From positions 1 to 12,999 of the forward strand of contig CALQBB020000002.1 in NCBI GenBank assembly GCA_943328715.2: DNA of 12,999 nt, read 5' to 3'. Position 1 is the first letter of the stretch; every line of letters starts with the position of its first letter. Position numbers and translations under genes: made by a program. The notes below the pieces were generated by a model. The model searched no databases and was not told the DNA's origin. It saw nothing but the letters and a program-made list of their open reading frames with translations. Origin of the DNA: Polynucleobacter meluiroseus (GTDB lineage Bacteria > Bacteroidota > Bacteroidia > Flavobacteriales_D > Crocinitomicaceae). This document shows positions 1-7,887 of this stretch, piece by piece.

Positions 1-222
1 AAACAAAGTCTAACAGGCACCTATGCAAATGGGGATGAATTTGTAAATTCTACTATTTCAGCATTTAACATGAATAGATGGACATTAGATGCAACAACAC
101 GCATTGGTTACGGTCATTTTGGAATGTTTATTAGCTATCAGTTGAATTCCATGTTTAAAACTGGACACACTGTTGCTGTATATCCATTTCGCATAGGATT
201 CAATATTCTATTTGGAATTTAG
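1..222 (+). CDS. C-terminal end of an outer-membrane beta-barrel-like protein (partial)
   Basis: Frame 1 is open from the first base and ends at TAG (220-222), giving 73 residues; the start lies before the window. The visible part alternates polar and hydrophobic residues in short runs (for example TLDATTRIGYGHFGMFISYQ), then has a charged turn (MFKTGHT) and a last strand, YPFRIGFNILFGI, ending on hydrophobic and aromatic residues. That pattern is typical of the last strands of Bacteroidota outer-membrane barrels, which often end with a Y/L-P-x-x-x-G strand. It is probably an outer-membrane protein, but no particular family can be named from 73 residues. Its stop codon overlaps the end of the convergent gene on the minus strand by 4 nt. 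Reality of the reading frame is fairly secure; the barrel assignment is inference. Confidence 0.6.
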   Translation, partial: KQSLTGTYANGDEFVNSTISAFNMNRWTLDATTRIGYGHFGMFISYQLNSMFKTGHTVAVYPFRIGFNILFGI

Positions 223-2591
223 TTTTTAACTAAATGAAAGAAACTTTGTAGGGTCTGTTCAAGCTCATAGATTTTTAACACATAGAAATAAGTTCCTTCA
301 TCGTATTCCCTTCCATCCCAAGAATTGTCGTAGTTTTTCGCACTGTACAATAACTGTCCCCATCGGTTAAAGATAAATACTTCATTATCGGGATAAAAAG
401 ACAAGTATTCAAAGGATAAACGATCGTTAATCCCATCTCCATCCGAAGTGATGACGTTGATGTTTGTGATTTCTGCCGGCACAACAGTAATGTTCGTACA
501 TAGACTATCGATACATCCATGATTGTTTTGAATTGTTAAACACAATGGATATTGTCCCGGAACGGCATAAGAGCCAGAAAATGATGTGATCTGCGAAAAG
601 GAACTATCTGCTAAAGTCCAATTCCAAAAAACGAGGTTTCCATCGGGTGAAAGCGATGCATCTTGGACAATGAAAGGATTTGTGACCACAACTGGATTGG
701 GATTAATCGTCACTTGAGCACTTGGATTGGGGTAAATGCTTACGGTTATTTGTTGTGTGTCTGATACACAGCCATTGATCTCGGCATAGGCAGCATAGTT
801 TACTTGAATCATTGTATCACTCACATTCGGTATGAATTCAGAGATGTTGCCTGTTCCTGTCGAATTTCCCAAATAATGACTGATGCCACCCGTCAAACAG
901 GAGGTGTTCAAAATGGAAATCGCTTCCCCTGCACATAAAACAGAATCGTAAATAAGACTTGGCTCCGTGGCTGGAATCAAGGGTTTATTTCCAACTGGAA
1001 TATTGAGTATTTGATTGCCACAGGCATCCATAATGATGGGTGGGGGAACAGCTAAACTTGTTTGTAAACTATCGCAATACAGTGGGCAATTTGGATTTGT
1101 TAAAGTAAAGATATGGTTTGTTGAACCATTCGAACAACCAACGTTTTGTCCGACCGTTACCACTTCAGTTGACCATGGATGAGTAAAGGTATAGGGCGCC
1201 ACACCATAACGAGCATAGGCTGTGGCATTGAAGGTACAGCTGTTCGAACAGATAGGGGTTTGATTGACAAACCATTCGTTTCCATATGATTCAGGTGTTT
1301 TCCCATAAACAATGACTTCGAACGGGTATATTGAAGCAAATGGATCATATCGAATATAGGTGGTGTTACACCCAGAACCTAACGCATTTCTACCGATGTG
1401 CATGCGTACCCAAAAGCTGACATCTGAACAAGATTCACCAACGCAACAACTGAGAGGATTCATTAAATTAAAACTATCCAAATACGCAGTTCCAGGTAAG
1501 GTAGCGGTCGCACCTGTAACCGTAAATATTTGGGAACTTCCGCAAGAAGAACTGTAATACATGGCACCTTGACTCATGATTGCTCCTGTGAATGGATCAG
1601 CATAAAAACTTCCGGAAACATATACGCCCGTTGCAGTTATTCCTGCTGGAATGGTTACTTGGATACTGTCCTTATTGTAAGTTGGCATGAAACAAGAAGG
1701 CATGTATCCGTTGGACCAAGTACTCAAGGGACCGGAAATGACTGGGTCAATATAGACAGGATACGTACGTGAATCCTCATTTAGCCAATTCGAAGAGATG
1801 AATAGTTGAAGAAATTTACCTTCCTTTTTATCGACGATGTCGTAATGACCAATATATGTTTGCCCTAATGCATCATAACAAATGATGGGGTCTAATTGAG
1901 CTGCAATTCTACCTTTTTCATCTAAAATGGTTAGGCGCTGACACAGTTGTTGTTTTTCATCGAGTTCTTTTACAATGCGAAAAGAACTTGGAATGTCAAG
2001 CTTCTCCTCAATGAGCAGATTCGCTTGTTCATGTGCGAGTGGTTCATTTAGTCGGTAACTAAACTTGATGGCATTTTCCAAAAAAACAACTTGCTTGTCT
2101 ACATGAGGAACGATCTGCTCAAAGAACCCGATGTTTTGAGAAAGAGAAAAGTCATTGTTTGCTGGTACTCCCTGTATGATTGTTTTGTTGCCACACTGTA
2201 TTTTTTTTAAGTCCGTTGAACTGAGAGAAAAACTACCGTTTTCGTCCAAATAAGTGGGGAAATCTTGCTGTAAAGCGGTCCATCCCTCCGAGGTTTGTTT
2301 CAAGCCAAAGTCAATGGGAACGAGCTCGCCTTCTTTTGAGTAATAGTGGATTGGTTTTAAGCTGTAACGTGCCTTGATGTCGCCTTTATTATTGCGATAG
2401 ACGGAAGAATAAAGGGTTCGTTTTTCTCTGACTTCCTTCCAACTTTGGTCATAAGTGACTACATTTTCACGGTCAACTTTTTCGGGATTTACACAAGTTG
2501 ATTTCAAGGTCCAAATGGCAGATTTATTTACTTGTGCCTGTCCTTCGCTTAGCAAAAGCAGGAAAAATAGTAGAAAATAAACGTGTTTCAT
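219..2591 (-). CDS. Secreted type IX secretion (type B, CHU_C) cargo protein with PKD-like domain
   Basis: A 790-aa exported protein. Residues 1-20 form a signal peptide (MKHVYFLLFFLLLLSEGQAQ, likely cleaved after AQA/Q), so it crosses the inner membrane by Sec. Residues ~706-790 form a gliding-motility-associated C-terminal domain: ITSDGDGINDRL, then FNRWGQLLY, WDGR and GTYFYVLKI, the usual CHU_C landmarks, directing export through the type IX system. Residues ~623-705 look like a PKD/immunoglobulin-like domain (LVFWNWTLADSS, VPGQYPLCLTIQN, GCIDS). The middle (~285-620) is rich in Cys, Gly, Ser and Thr. Residues ~60-285 end in RTYPVYIDPVI, a phrase also seen before the DNRLRE-type repeats of large surface proteins. 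No catalytic motif was recognised; an adhesin or surface structural role is only a guess. It starts at ATG, 63 nt after fmt ends on the same strand, and its TAA overlaps the end of the convergent plus-strand gene. Confidence 0.88.
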   Translation of the reverse strand: MKHVYFLLFFLLLLSEGQAQVNKSAIWTLKSTCVNPEKVDRENVVTYDQSWKEVREKRTLYSSVYRNNKGDIKARYSLKPIHYYSKEGELVPIDFGLKQTSEGWTALQQDFPTYLDENGSFSLSSTDLKKIQCGNKTIIQGVPANNDFSLSQNIGFFEQIVPHVDKQVVFLENAIKFSYRLNEPLAHEQANLLIEEKLDIPSSFRIVKELDEKQQLCQRLTILDEKGRIAAQLDPIICYDALGQTYIGHYDIVDKKEGKFLQLFISSNWLNEDSRTYPVYIDPVISGPLSTWSNGYMPSCFMPTYNKDSIQVTIPAGITATGVYVSGSFYADPFTGAIMSQGAMYYSSSCGSSQIFTVTGATATLPGTAYLDSFNLMNPLSCCVGESCSDVSFWVRMHIGRNALGSGCNTTYIRYDPFASIYPFEVIVYGKTPESYGNEWFVNQTPICSNSCTFNATAYARYGVAPYTFTHPWSTEVVTVGQNVGCSNGSTNHIFTLTNPNCPLYCDSLQTSLAVPPPIIMDACGNQILNIPVGNKPLIPATEPSLIYDSVLCAGEAISILNTSCLTGGISHYLGNSTGTGNISEFIPNVSDTMIQVNYAAYAEINGCVSDTQQITVSIYPNPSAQVTINPNPVVVTNPFIVQDASLSPDGNLVFWNWTLADSSFSQITSFSGSYAVPGQYPLCLTIQNNHGCIDSLCTNITVVPAEITNINVITSDGDGINDRLSFEYLSFYPDNEVFIFNRWGQLLYSAKNYDNSWDGREYDEGTYFYVLKIYELEQTLQSFFHLVKN

Positions 2592-2615
2592 AGTAGCAGA
2601 TTCACTACTAAGATA
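2591..2615 (-). promoter_or_regulatory. Weak candidate promoter and inverted repeat before the T9SS cargo gene
   Basis: On the minus strand TATCTTAG (2608-2615) matches the Bacteroidota -7 box TAnnTTTG except for one base, with a TTG 20 nt upstream (2636-2638). Directly after it, TAGTAG (2605-2610) and CTACTA (2591-2596) form an inverted repeat with an 8-nt loop that reaches the first base of the ATG. The 63-nt gap suggests the cargo gene may have its own promoter rather than only read-through from fmt. The match is imperfect and the repeat is short and AT-rich. Confidence 0.25.
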
Positions 2616-2654
2616 GCATTTTAAACGTACAAAATCAATTTAACCGATTAAAAA

Positions 2655-3614
2655 TCAAGGGTTAAATGAAAGGTCGTTTAAATCGTTGCCAGCCAAAAAG
2701 GACTTGTAATCCATGCGTTTTTTTCCCTCGGCTTGAATCTCTTTTAATAGCACGAAGCCATTTCCACTTGGGAAAACTATTCCTTCGGGAATCGAGAACG
2801 GACCATTGTTTCGAGCCGCTTCAGTCAAGTTTACCAAAGTTGAATCAAATAGTTTAAACGTGATCCAAGTTGATTTTTTGGTAGCCCAAAGTTTGCACCA
2901 TGCCGCAGGGTAGGGGGATAAGCCTCGGATGCGGTTGTGGTTAAGTTCCGCCGACTGACTCCAATCAATTTCACAATCTGCTTTAAATATTTTTGGGGCG
3001 AAGGGTACATTCGTATCCGATGGATCTTGTTCAATGGTTGAAACAGCACCCGAACAAATTTGATCAGCGGTTTCTACCGTTAATGCAGCACCCATCGATT
3101 TTAATTGATCGTGTAGCTCACCTGCGTTGATGTCTGTGGATAATGAAATAGATTTTTGTGCAATGATTGCACCAGTATCTATGTTTTCATTAATGAAAAA
3201 TGTACTCACTCCAGTTTCCAATTCACCATTCATTATTGCCCAATTGATTGGAGCTGCTCCACGGTATTTTGGAAGGAGACTCGCATGTAGGTTTATCGTT
3301 CCGAATGCAGGCATTTTCCATACCACATCTGGAAGCATACGAAAAGCGACCACGACAAATAAATCTGCGTTTAACGAAGCTAATTCTGTTAAAAAGGATT
3401 CTTCACGCAATTTATCTGGTTGCAAAATGGTAAGACCATGCGAAAGGGCATATTGTTTGACAGCACTTTGCTGAATTTGCTGTCCACGTCCCGCTGGTTT
3501 GTCGGCAACTGTGACAACACCAACAACTTCATGCTTGGATTGCATCAAAGCATCCAAAATTCCCACAGCAAATTCGGGGGTTCCCATAAAAACAATGCGT
3601 AATTTCTCTTTCAT
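2655..3614 (-). CDS. fmt: Methionyl-tRNA formyltransferase
   Basis: It transfers a formyl group from 10-formyltetrahydrofolate to the methionine on initiator tRNA, in the cytoplasm, so that translation can start. With the ATG at 3614 the protein has 319 aa, a normal length. Residues 1-~205 are the formyltransferase Rossmann-type domain: RIVFMGTPEFAV at the N-terminus, then NLHASLLPKYRGAAPI, with Asn108 and His110, and NENIDTGAII with Asp146, the expected catalytic triad. Residues ~206-319 are the C-terminal tRNA-binding domain, beginning near KADCEIDW and containing RGLSPYPAAWC. The frame can be extended to a TTG at 3635, but the ATG at 3614 overlaps the stop of the upstream MATE gene by one base (TAATG), points to translational coupling, and gives the family's usual N-terminus, so I chose it. 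fmt often lies beside def; that is not so here. Confidence 0.96.
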   Translation of the reverse strand: MKEKLRIVFMGTPEFAVGILDALMQSKHEVVGVVTVADKPAGRGQQIQQSAVKQYALSHGLTILQPDKLREESFLTELASLNADLFVVVAFRMLPDVVWKMPAFGTINLHASLLPKYRGAAPINWAIMNGELETGVSTFFINENIDTGAIIAQKSISLSTDINAGELHDQLKSMGAALTVETADQICSGAVSTIEQDPSDTNVPFAPKIFKADCEIDWSQSAELNHNRIRGLSPYPAAWCKLWATKKSTWITFKLFDSTLVNLTEAARNNGPFSIPEGIVFPSGNGFVLLKEIQAEGKKRMDYKSFLAGNDLNDLSFNP

Positions 3615-4942
3615 TATACTATTTTCTTTTTCCAATCATACAAACGGAGGTAGCTGATGGAAGCTAATCCCATTAAAATAAAATAGATGTACTCTACCGT
3701 CCAAATCCAATATACGTCCAAATTCCACACTTTGATGAAAAGGTAACAAAAAACGACATAAACACTCACGATTCCAAATTCAATAAACATCGAATGAAGG
3801 GTGTTTCCAGAACCATGTATTGTTTGAAAATATACAGAGGAAAATCCATACAACATAATGGACACGGAGATGAGTCGGAGGATTTGAGCACTCTTGTGTA
3901 CATACAATTCCGCCGGATTAATCAGTCGAATTAATGCTTCTGGATAGAAAATGGCTCCATGGAAAGTGACGCACAAGAACAAAAGCGTCATGAGTTGTAT
4001 CCGTTTTTGAATTGTTGGAATTTCATCAAATTTCTTAGCGCCTATGTATTGAGAAATATATGTCTTCGTGGTTCCTGCGAATCCCCAAATCGGTACAAAA
4101 GCAAGAAAATAAATGGCTCGAATATTCTGTGAAACGGTTAAATCAAATTGTCCCTTTTGCTCCAGCCAAGTGAAAAAGAGTGTCCAAGTTGCCAACGCAA
4201 AGAATCCCTGAAACATCAGCGGACTCCCTACTTTCAACAATTCTTTCATGGAGGCAAGCTCAAACTTGAAATGTGCAAAAAGTTGGTATTCCTTTCTTTC
4301 CTTGGAAAAAATCAAATAAATAATAAGAAAAGTCATACCCAGAGCATCTGCGATTGTATTGGCTAACGCGGCTCCTTCGATACCCATTTCAGGTAAGCCA
4401 TTTCTTCCGAAAATGAGGGAATTGGCAAGAAATACATTGCTAATAGCCGTTATTAAGGCGGCATACAACACAATCATCGTTTTTCCTTTTGCCAATAAAA
4501 AAGCCTGAATGGTGATGGTAATCATGGCGAAAAACAAGGCGAAAGATCTAACCCGAATAAAATCGCCTTGTAAGTGGGCAATTTCATGGTTTTTGGAATA
4601 ACCAACAATTGCGGATGGAAGAAACCAATGCAAAAGGATAAAGAATCCAATCGCTAAAAGGAAATTGGTTAAAAAGGATGTTCCAAAAACCCTTCCAATT
4701 GCTGAAATACGTTCTTCACCAATTCTTCTGGCAATGATAATCTGTGCTCCATCTCCCATGCCTAGCAAACACATGTACACGGTGACGTACAAAAGTCCTC
4801 CGTTACCCACTGCGTCAAAAGCTTCAGTAGAATACCGACTGATCAAGGAGGCATCCGTTATCAAAACAATGGACTGAATAAATCCAGATACCATCATCGG
4901 AAGTGCCATTCCTAAAATCGCCTTGTAATTGAGTGCAAGCAT
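3614..4942 (-). CDS. MATE family multidrug/solute efflux transporter
   Basis: A 442-aa inner-membrane protein with about 12 hydrophobic segments, the usual size and shape of the multidrug and toxic compound extrusion family. It opens with LALNYKAILGMALPMMVSG, the MATE first helix, followed by SLISRYSTEAFDAVGNGG and a GMGDGAQIIIARRIGE stretch matching the family's small-residue-rich segment after helix 2. The second half repeats the fold: KVGSPLMFQGFFAL (about 237-250), GFAGTTKTYISQYIGAKK (287-304), which mirrors the first-half segment, and a late HGSGNTLHSM. Such proteins use a Na+ or H+ gradient to export cationic compounds; the substrate cannot be read from the sequence. The ATG lies one base after the TAA of the upstream rRNA methyltransferase, and the stop overlaps fmt, so the three are almost certainly cotranscribed. 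The functional link to two translation genes is unclear. Confidence 0.92.
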   Translation of the reverse strand: MLALNYKAILGMALPMMVSGFIQSIVLITDASLISRYSTEAFDAVGNGGLLYVTVYMCLLGMGDGAQIIIARRIGEERISAIGRVFGTSFLTNFLLAIGFFILLHWFLPSAIVGYSKNHEIAHLQGDFIRVRSFALFFAMITITIQAFLLAKGKTMIVLYAALITAISNVFLANSLIFGRNGLPEMGIEGAALANTIADALGMTFLIIYLIFSKERKEYQLFAHFKFELASMKELLKVGSPLMFQGFFALATWTLFFTWLEQKGQFDLTVSQNIRAIYFLAFVPIWGFAGTTKTYISQYIGAKKFDEIPTIQKRIQLMTLLFLCVTFHGAIFYPEALIRLINPAELYVHKSAQILRLISVSIMLYGFSSVYFQTIHGSGNTLHSMFIEFGIVSVYVVFCYLFIKVWNLDVYWIWTVEYIYFILMGLASISYLRLYDWKKKIV

Positions 4943-4943
4943 C

Positions 4944-6119
4944 TTAATCTACTTGGATAATCAATCCTTTTAAGTATTCTCCTTCTGGATGAAACGCATG
5001 AATGGGATGATCTGCTGGTTGATGAATTTGTTCCAGAATACGCACATTTCTTCCCGATTCAATCGCTGCAGCAATAATGGTATTGGTAAACAATGCTTTA
5101 TCGATGACCTGTGAACAAGAAAACGTAAAGATGATTCCTCCTGGTTTAATTTGACGAATGGCATGCGCATTCAAGCGCTTGTATCCTTGAATGGCTTGGT
5201 GACGTTTTTCGCGGTGCTTCGCAAATGCAGGTGGATCCAACACAATAATGTCGTAATCTTCTTGCAAATCCTTCATGTAATCCATGGCATCTGCGCAAAT
5301 GGACAAATGTTTCTCGGTATAGTTATTCAAGAGGATGTTATCGTCGGTTAAGGCAATCGCCTTTTTTGAACTATCCAAGGAATGCACCAAAGAGGCCCCG
5401 TGATTCAACGCTTGAAGAGAGAATCCTCCGGAGTAACAAAAAGTATTTAATACTTTCTTTCCTTTCGAATATTCGCCAAGAATACGTCTGTTCACCCGTT
5501 GATCGATAAAGAATCCCGTTTTTTGTCCGGTAATCCAATCAATGTTGTATTTCACGCCGTTTTCTAACGCAACATGCGGTGTTTCGCAACCTCCGAAAAG
5601 ATAGGCGTCAGTTACGTCAGTTCTTTTCGGCAAGGTATCGGTTGACTTCGAATAAACCGCTGTCAATTTTTTTCCGAATGCGTTTTTCAAGGCGTTAGCA
5701 ATCATTTCGACTGAAAAGTACATGCCAATGGAATGACATTGAATCACTGCGACCCCGTTATAAAAATCGATAACAAGTCCGGGAAGTTCATCACCTTCAC
5801 CGTGACATACACGGAAAATGTTGTTCTGTTTGGATAAAAGACCAATGTTTATTCGGGAATCAACCGCTTTTTTAATTTTTCGATCAAAAAAAGCTTGGTC
5901 TATTTCCTCGTATTCGAAACTTAAGATTCGAACAGAAATGGTTGCATGTTGAAAATGTCCAATTCCTAAAAACTGGTCTTTTCGTGTCATCAGACACACT
6001 AGGTCACCATCCTTTAAGGATTCGGTAGAAGATTCAATGGCTCCTGAAAAAACCCAAGGATGTCTGCGCATCAATGATTGTTCTTTGCCTTTGCGGATGT
6101 GTAGTATAGGATATGTCAT
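4944..6119 (-). CDS. rlmI: RlmI-type class I SAM-dependent 23S rRNA (cytosine-C5)-methyltransferase
   Basis: 391 aa from the ATG at 6119. It probably methylates C5 of a cytosine in 23S rRNA (C1962 for E. coli RlmI) using S-adenosylmethionine. Residues 1-~75 are a PUA RNA-binding domain (ILHIRKGKEQSL, RRHPWVFSGAIES). A linker domain follows, with GLVIDFYNGVAVIQ. From ~195 comes the methyltransferase: TGQKTGFFIDQRVNRR (197-212), VLNTFCYSGGFSLQALNHGA (the SAM-binding loop, 223-242), VLDPPAFAKHREKR (293-306) and the catalytic-cysteine motif FSCSQ (Cys335). It ends with FHPEGEYLKGLI, typical of the family. A longer frame from a TTG at 6137 is rejected, because a perfect promoter box (6125-6132) lies inside that extension and the PUA domain starts at the ATG. 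First gene of a run with the MATE transporter and fmt. The family is certain; the exact target base is less so. Confidence 0.9.
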   Translation of the reverse strand: MTYPILHIRKGKEQSLMRRHPWVFSGAIESSTESLKDGDLVCLMTRKDQFLGIGHFQHATISVRILSFEYEEIDQAFFDRKIKKAVDSRINIGLLSKQNNIFRVCHGEGDELPGLVIDFYNGVAVIQCHSIGMYFSVEMIANALKNAFGKKLTAVYSKSTDTLPKRTDVTDAYLFGGCETPHVALENGVKYNIDWITGQKTGFFIDQRVNRRILGEYSKGKKVLNTFCYSGGFSLQALNHGASLVHSLDSSKKAIALTDDNILLNNYTEKHLSICADAMDYMKDLQEDYDIIVLDPPAFAKHREKRHQAIQGYKRLNAHAIRQIKPGGIIFTFSCSQVIDKALFTNTIIAAAIESGRNVRILEQIHQPADHPIHAFHPEGEYLKGLIIQVD

Positions 6120-6124
6120 GGACG

Positions 6125-6132
6125 CAAAGTTA
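6125..6132 (-). promoter_or_regulatory. -7 promoter box of the rlmI-MATE-fmt run (possibly leaderless)
   Basis: The minus strand reads TAACTTTG, a perfect match to the Bacteroidota -7 consensus TAnnTTTG, then CGTCC and the ATG of rlmI at 6119. A box only 5 nt before the start codon places transcription initiation at or within a base or two of the ATG, suggesting a leaderless message. The upstream -33 element is not clear: the nearest TTTG is only 13 nt upstream. This site is also why the longer TTG start is rejected. Confidence 0.6.
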
Positions 6133-6191
6133 CACAATCCGTTGTCAAACTTGCGGAAGTATCACATGCATCTACACAGAAAATAAGGAGT

Positions 6192-6226
6192 TTTGTAGGG
6201 TAAGTCCTATTTTCGACTTACTTTTG
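6192..6226 (+). promoter_or_regulatory. Promoter of the 86-aa protein/SLC13 operon with an overlapping inverted repeat
   Basis: TACTTTTG (6219-6226) matches the Bacteroidota -7 box TAnnTTTG exactly and ends 19 nt before the ATG at 6246. TTTG at 6192-6195 is a possible -33 element, though the 23-nt spacer is somewhat long. Between and over them lies a perfect 7-nt inverted repeat, GTAAGTC (6200-6206) and GACTTAC (6215-6221), with an 8-nt loop. Its right arm covers the first three bases of the -7 box, as an operator for a repressor would. The repeat could be chance; the promoter box is the stronger part. Confidence 0.5.
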
Positions 6227-6245
6227 ACCTAAATAAAGTTGAAAT

Positions 6246-6506
6246 ATGTCAAATAAAAGAATTCTTAAGAGAAACATCAATGAGATGGTTTTTGATGTGG
6301 TAGAAGAGTGTTTTCACCACCAAATGTTGGATGAGTCTAAAGCTCCAGCAACAGAAAAATTAATTACAGAGGCAGCAAGTTTCCAAGATGTTATTCTTGG
6401 ACGTATGCACAAAGCAAAAGGTAAAGCTGAATTTCGTGCAATCGTTGCTGAAGTTGAAGCAAAAGCGTTAACTTTTGTTGATGCATTAAATGCATTGAAT
6501 AAATAA
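6246..6506 (+). CDS. Small uncharacterised protein, 86 aa
   Basis: I do not recognise a named family with confidence; it resembles short conserved hypothetical proteins of Bacteroidota. It has no signal peptide and no membrane segment, so it should be cytoplasmic. The sequence looks all-helical: a basic start (SNKRILKRNINEM), then FDVVEECFHHQMLDES with a His-His pair, a helix around residues 36-58, and a C-terminal helix with many alanines (AEFRAIVAEVEAKALTFVDALNALNK). The ATG lies 19 nt after a perfect -7 promoter box, and the TAA is 4 nt before the start of the SLC13 transporter, so the two genes are very likely cotranscribed and perhaps translationally coupled. No role follows from this; a regulator or helper of the transporter is only one possibility, since it could equally be a housekeeping gene that the transporter follows. 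Confidence 0.82.
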   Translation: MSNKRILKRNINEMVFDVVEECFHHQMLDESKAPATEKLITEAASFQDVILGRMHKAKGKAEFRAIVAEVEAKALTFVDALNALNK

Positions 6507-6510
6507 TTAG

Positions 6511-7887
6511 ATGCTTCAGTTAGATTGGAAGCGCATGCTCGCAGCATTTGGCGCATTTTCTTTTCTAATGGTTCTCATTACTACCCGCGCAACTGATTCC
6601 TATTGGAACGCAGTTGCGCTTGGTGGACTGATGATTTTCTTTTGGATATTTGAGGTGATATCCATTTACATTACAGCCTTATTCCCCTTTATTTTCGCCA
6701 TTCCACTCGGACTCCTCAACACGGCAGATCTCGCTGCAAGTTATGGAAACAATAATGTCTACCTGTTTTTCGGTGGATTTGTCCTAGCTCTTGGATTGGA
6801 AAAATGGAAAGTTCATGAGCAAATCGCTCGAAGAATCATCAATGTTGTAGGTGATTCAAAACCACGCATTTTACTTGGATTCATTTTAAGTACCGGATTC
6901 CTCAGTATGTGGATTTCCAACACAGCTACCGCACTGATGATGTTGCCAATGGCAATCGCTATTATTCATGCCATGCCGGTTGCACACCAAAAATCAAAAT
7001 TCTCTTTGCTGTTGATGCTGAGTATTGCTTATGCATCGAGTATAGGTGGAGTAGGGACACTTGTTGGCTCACCTCCTAACACGCAAATGGCTGCCATTCT
7101 TCAAAAGAATTTTCACATCACGGTGAGCTTTTTCGATTGGATGAAAATCGGAATGCCGCTAGCGATTACCATGCTTTTAGTCATGTATGGCATTTTTTAC
7201 GTCGCTCTTGGAAAGGAAAGAAAGGAACTTCATGATGTAAATTTACCAAATGCTCCTTGGACAAACGAACAACTCAGAGCCTTGGCAATATTCGGATTAG
7301 TGGTCATTTTATGGTCCTTCCGTGAATTGATTACCTCGGCAACGGGACTAAAATACGGGGACGAAAGTGCTGCGATTTTTGGTGCCATCCTGTTGTTTAT
7401 TGTCCCGGGTAAAAGCGAGAAAAAACCTTTACTAGATTGGAAGGATACCGAGAAATTGCCTTGGGGCATTTTATTGTTATTTGGCGGTGGACTTGCACTT
7501 GCTCAAATTTTTGAGAAAAATGGTGTTGTTGAATCACTGACAAAAGTATTTCAATCCTATGAAAATATGTCGGTTCCAGCAATTGTTTTGCTGGTGGTAG
7601 TCATTTCGGTGTTTGCTTCTGAAGTGATGTCCAACCTAGCTTTAGTGACCATATTTGTTCCTGTTATCGCAAGCTTTGCAAAGGAATCTGGCTACGATAT
7701 TTTTCAATTGTGCATCTCCTTAACGCTTGGCGCTAGTCTTGCTTTCATGATGCCGGTAGGAACTCCGCCCAATGCCATTGTGTTTTCATCTGGACATGTG
7801 AAAATTCATCAAATGGTCAAAATGGGTTTTATTTTCAATGTGATTGGAATCGCATTAATCTCCTTGTTCGCCATCCTTTTTTTGTAA
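6511..7887 (+). CDS. SLC13/DASS family anion:sodium symporter (dicarboxylate-type)
   Basis: A 458-aa inner-membrane transporter of the divalent anion:sodium symporter family, which brings in succinate, malate, other C4 dicarboxylates, or in some members citrate or sulfate, together with Na+. The two-fold repeat of the family is visible. The first half has MWISNTATALMMLPMA with the SNT motif at 136-138 and GGVGTLVGSPPNTQ at ~180-192. The second half has SEVMSNLALVTIFVPV with SNL at 374-376 and AFMMPVGTPPNAIVFSSG at 411-428, which fits the family signature. These hairpin tips bind Na+ and substrate. About 11-12 hydrophobic segments are seen. The usual members run 450-480 aa, so it is full length. 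The ATG at 6511 follows the 86-aa gene by 4 nt. A dicarboxylate substrate is most likely but cannot be fixed from sequence. Confidence 0.93.
   Translation: MLQLDWKRMLAAFGAFSFLMVLITTRATDSYWNAVALGGLMIFFWIFEVISIYITALFPFIFAIPLGLLNTADLAASYGNNNVYLFFGGFVLALGLEKWKVHEQIARRIINVVGDSKPRILLGFILSTGFLSMWISNTATALMMLPMAIAIIHAMPVAHQKSKFSLLLMLSIAYASSIGGVGTLVGSPPNTQMAAILQKNFHITVSFFDWMKIGMPLAITMLLVMYGIFYVALGKERKELHDVNLPNAPWTNEQLRALAIFGLVVILWSFRELITSATGLKYGDESAAIFGAILLFIVPGKSEKKPLLDWKDTEKLPWGILLLFGGGLALAQIFEKNGVVESLTKVFQSYENMSVPAIVLLVVVISVFASEVMSNLALVTIFVPVIASFAKESGYDIFQLCISLTLGASLAFMMPVGTPPNAIVFSSGHVKIHQMVKMGFIFNVIGIALISLFAILFL

Noticed and set aside
2592..2654. Possible terminator after fmt
   Set aside because: The only inverted repeat (2591-2610) is short, AT-rich, lacks a T-run and lies at the next gene's start codon.
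3127..3474. 115-aa plus-strand open frame inside fmt
   Set aside because: It is antisense to a clearly conserved gene and its product resembles nothing I know.
3614..3635. Seven-residue N-terminal extension of fmt from a TTG at 3635
   Set aside because: It would run into the MATE gene; the ATG at 3614 overlaps the MATE stop as TAATG and gives the normal Fmt N-terminus.
6119..6137. Six-residue extension of the rRNA methyltransferase from a TTG at 6137
   Set aside because: The perfect -7 box at 6125-6132 lies inside it, and the PUA domain begins at the ATG at 6119.
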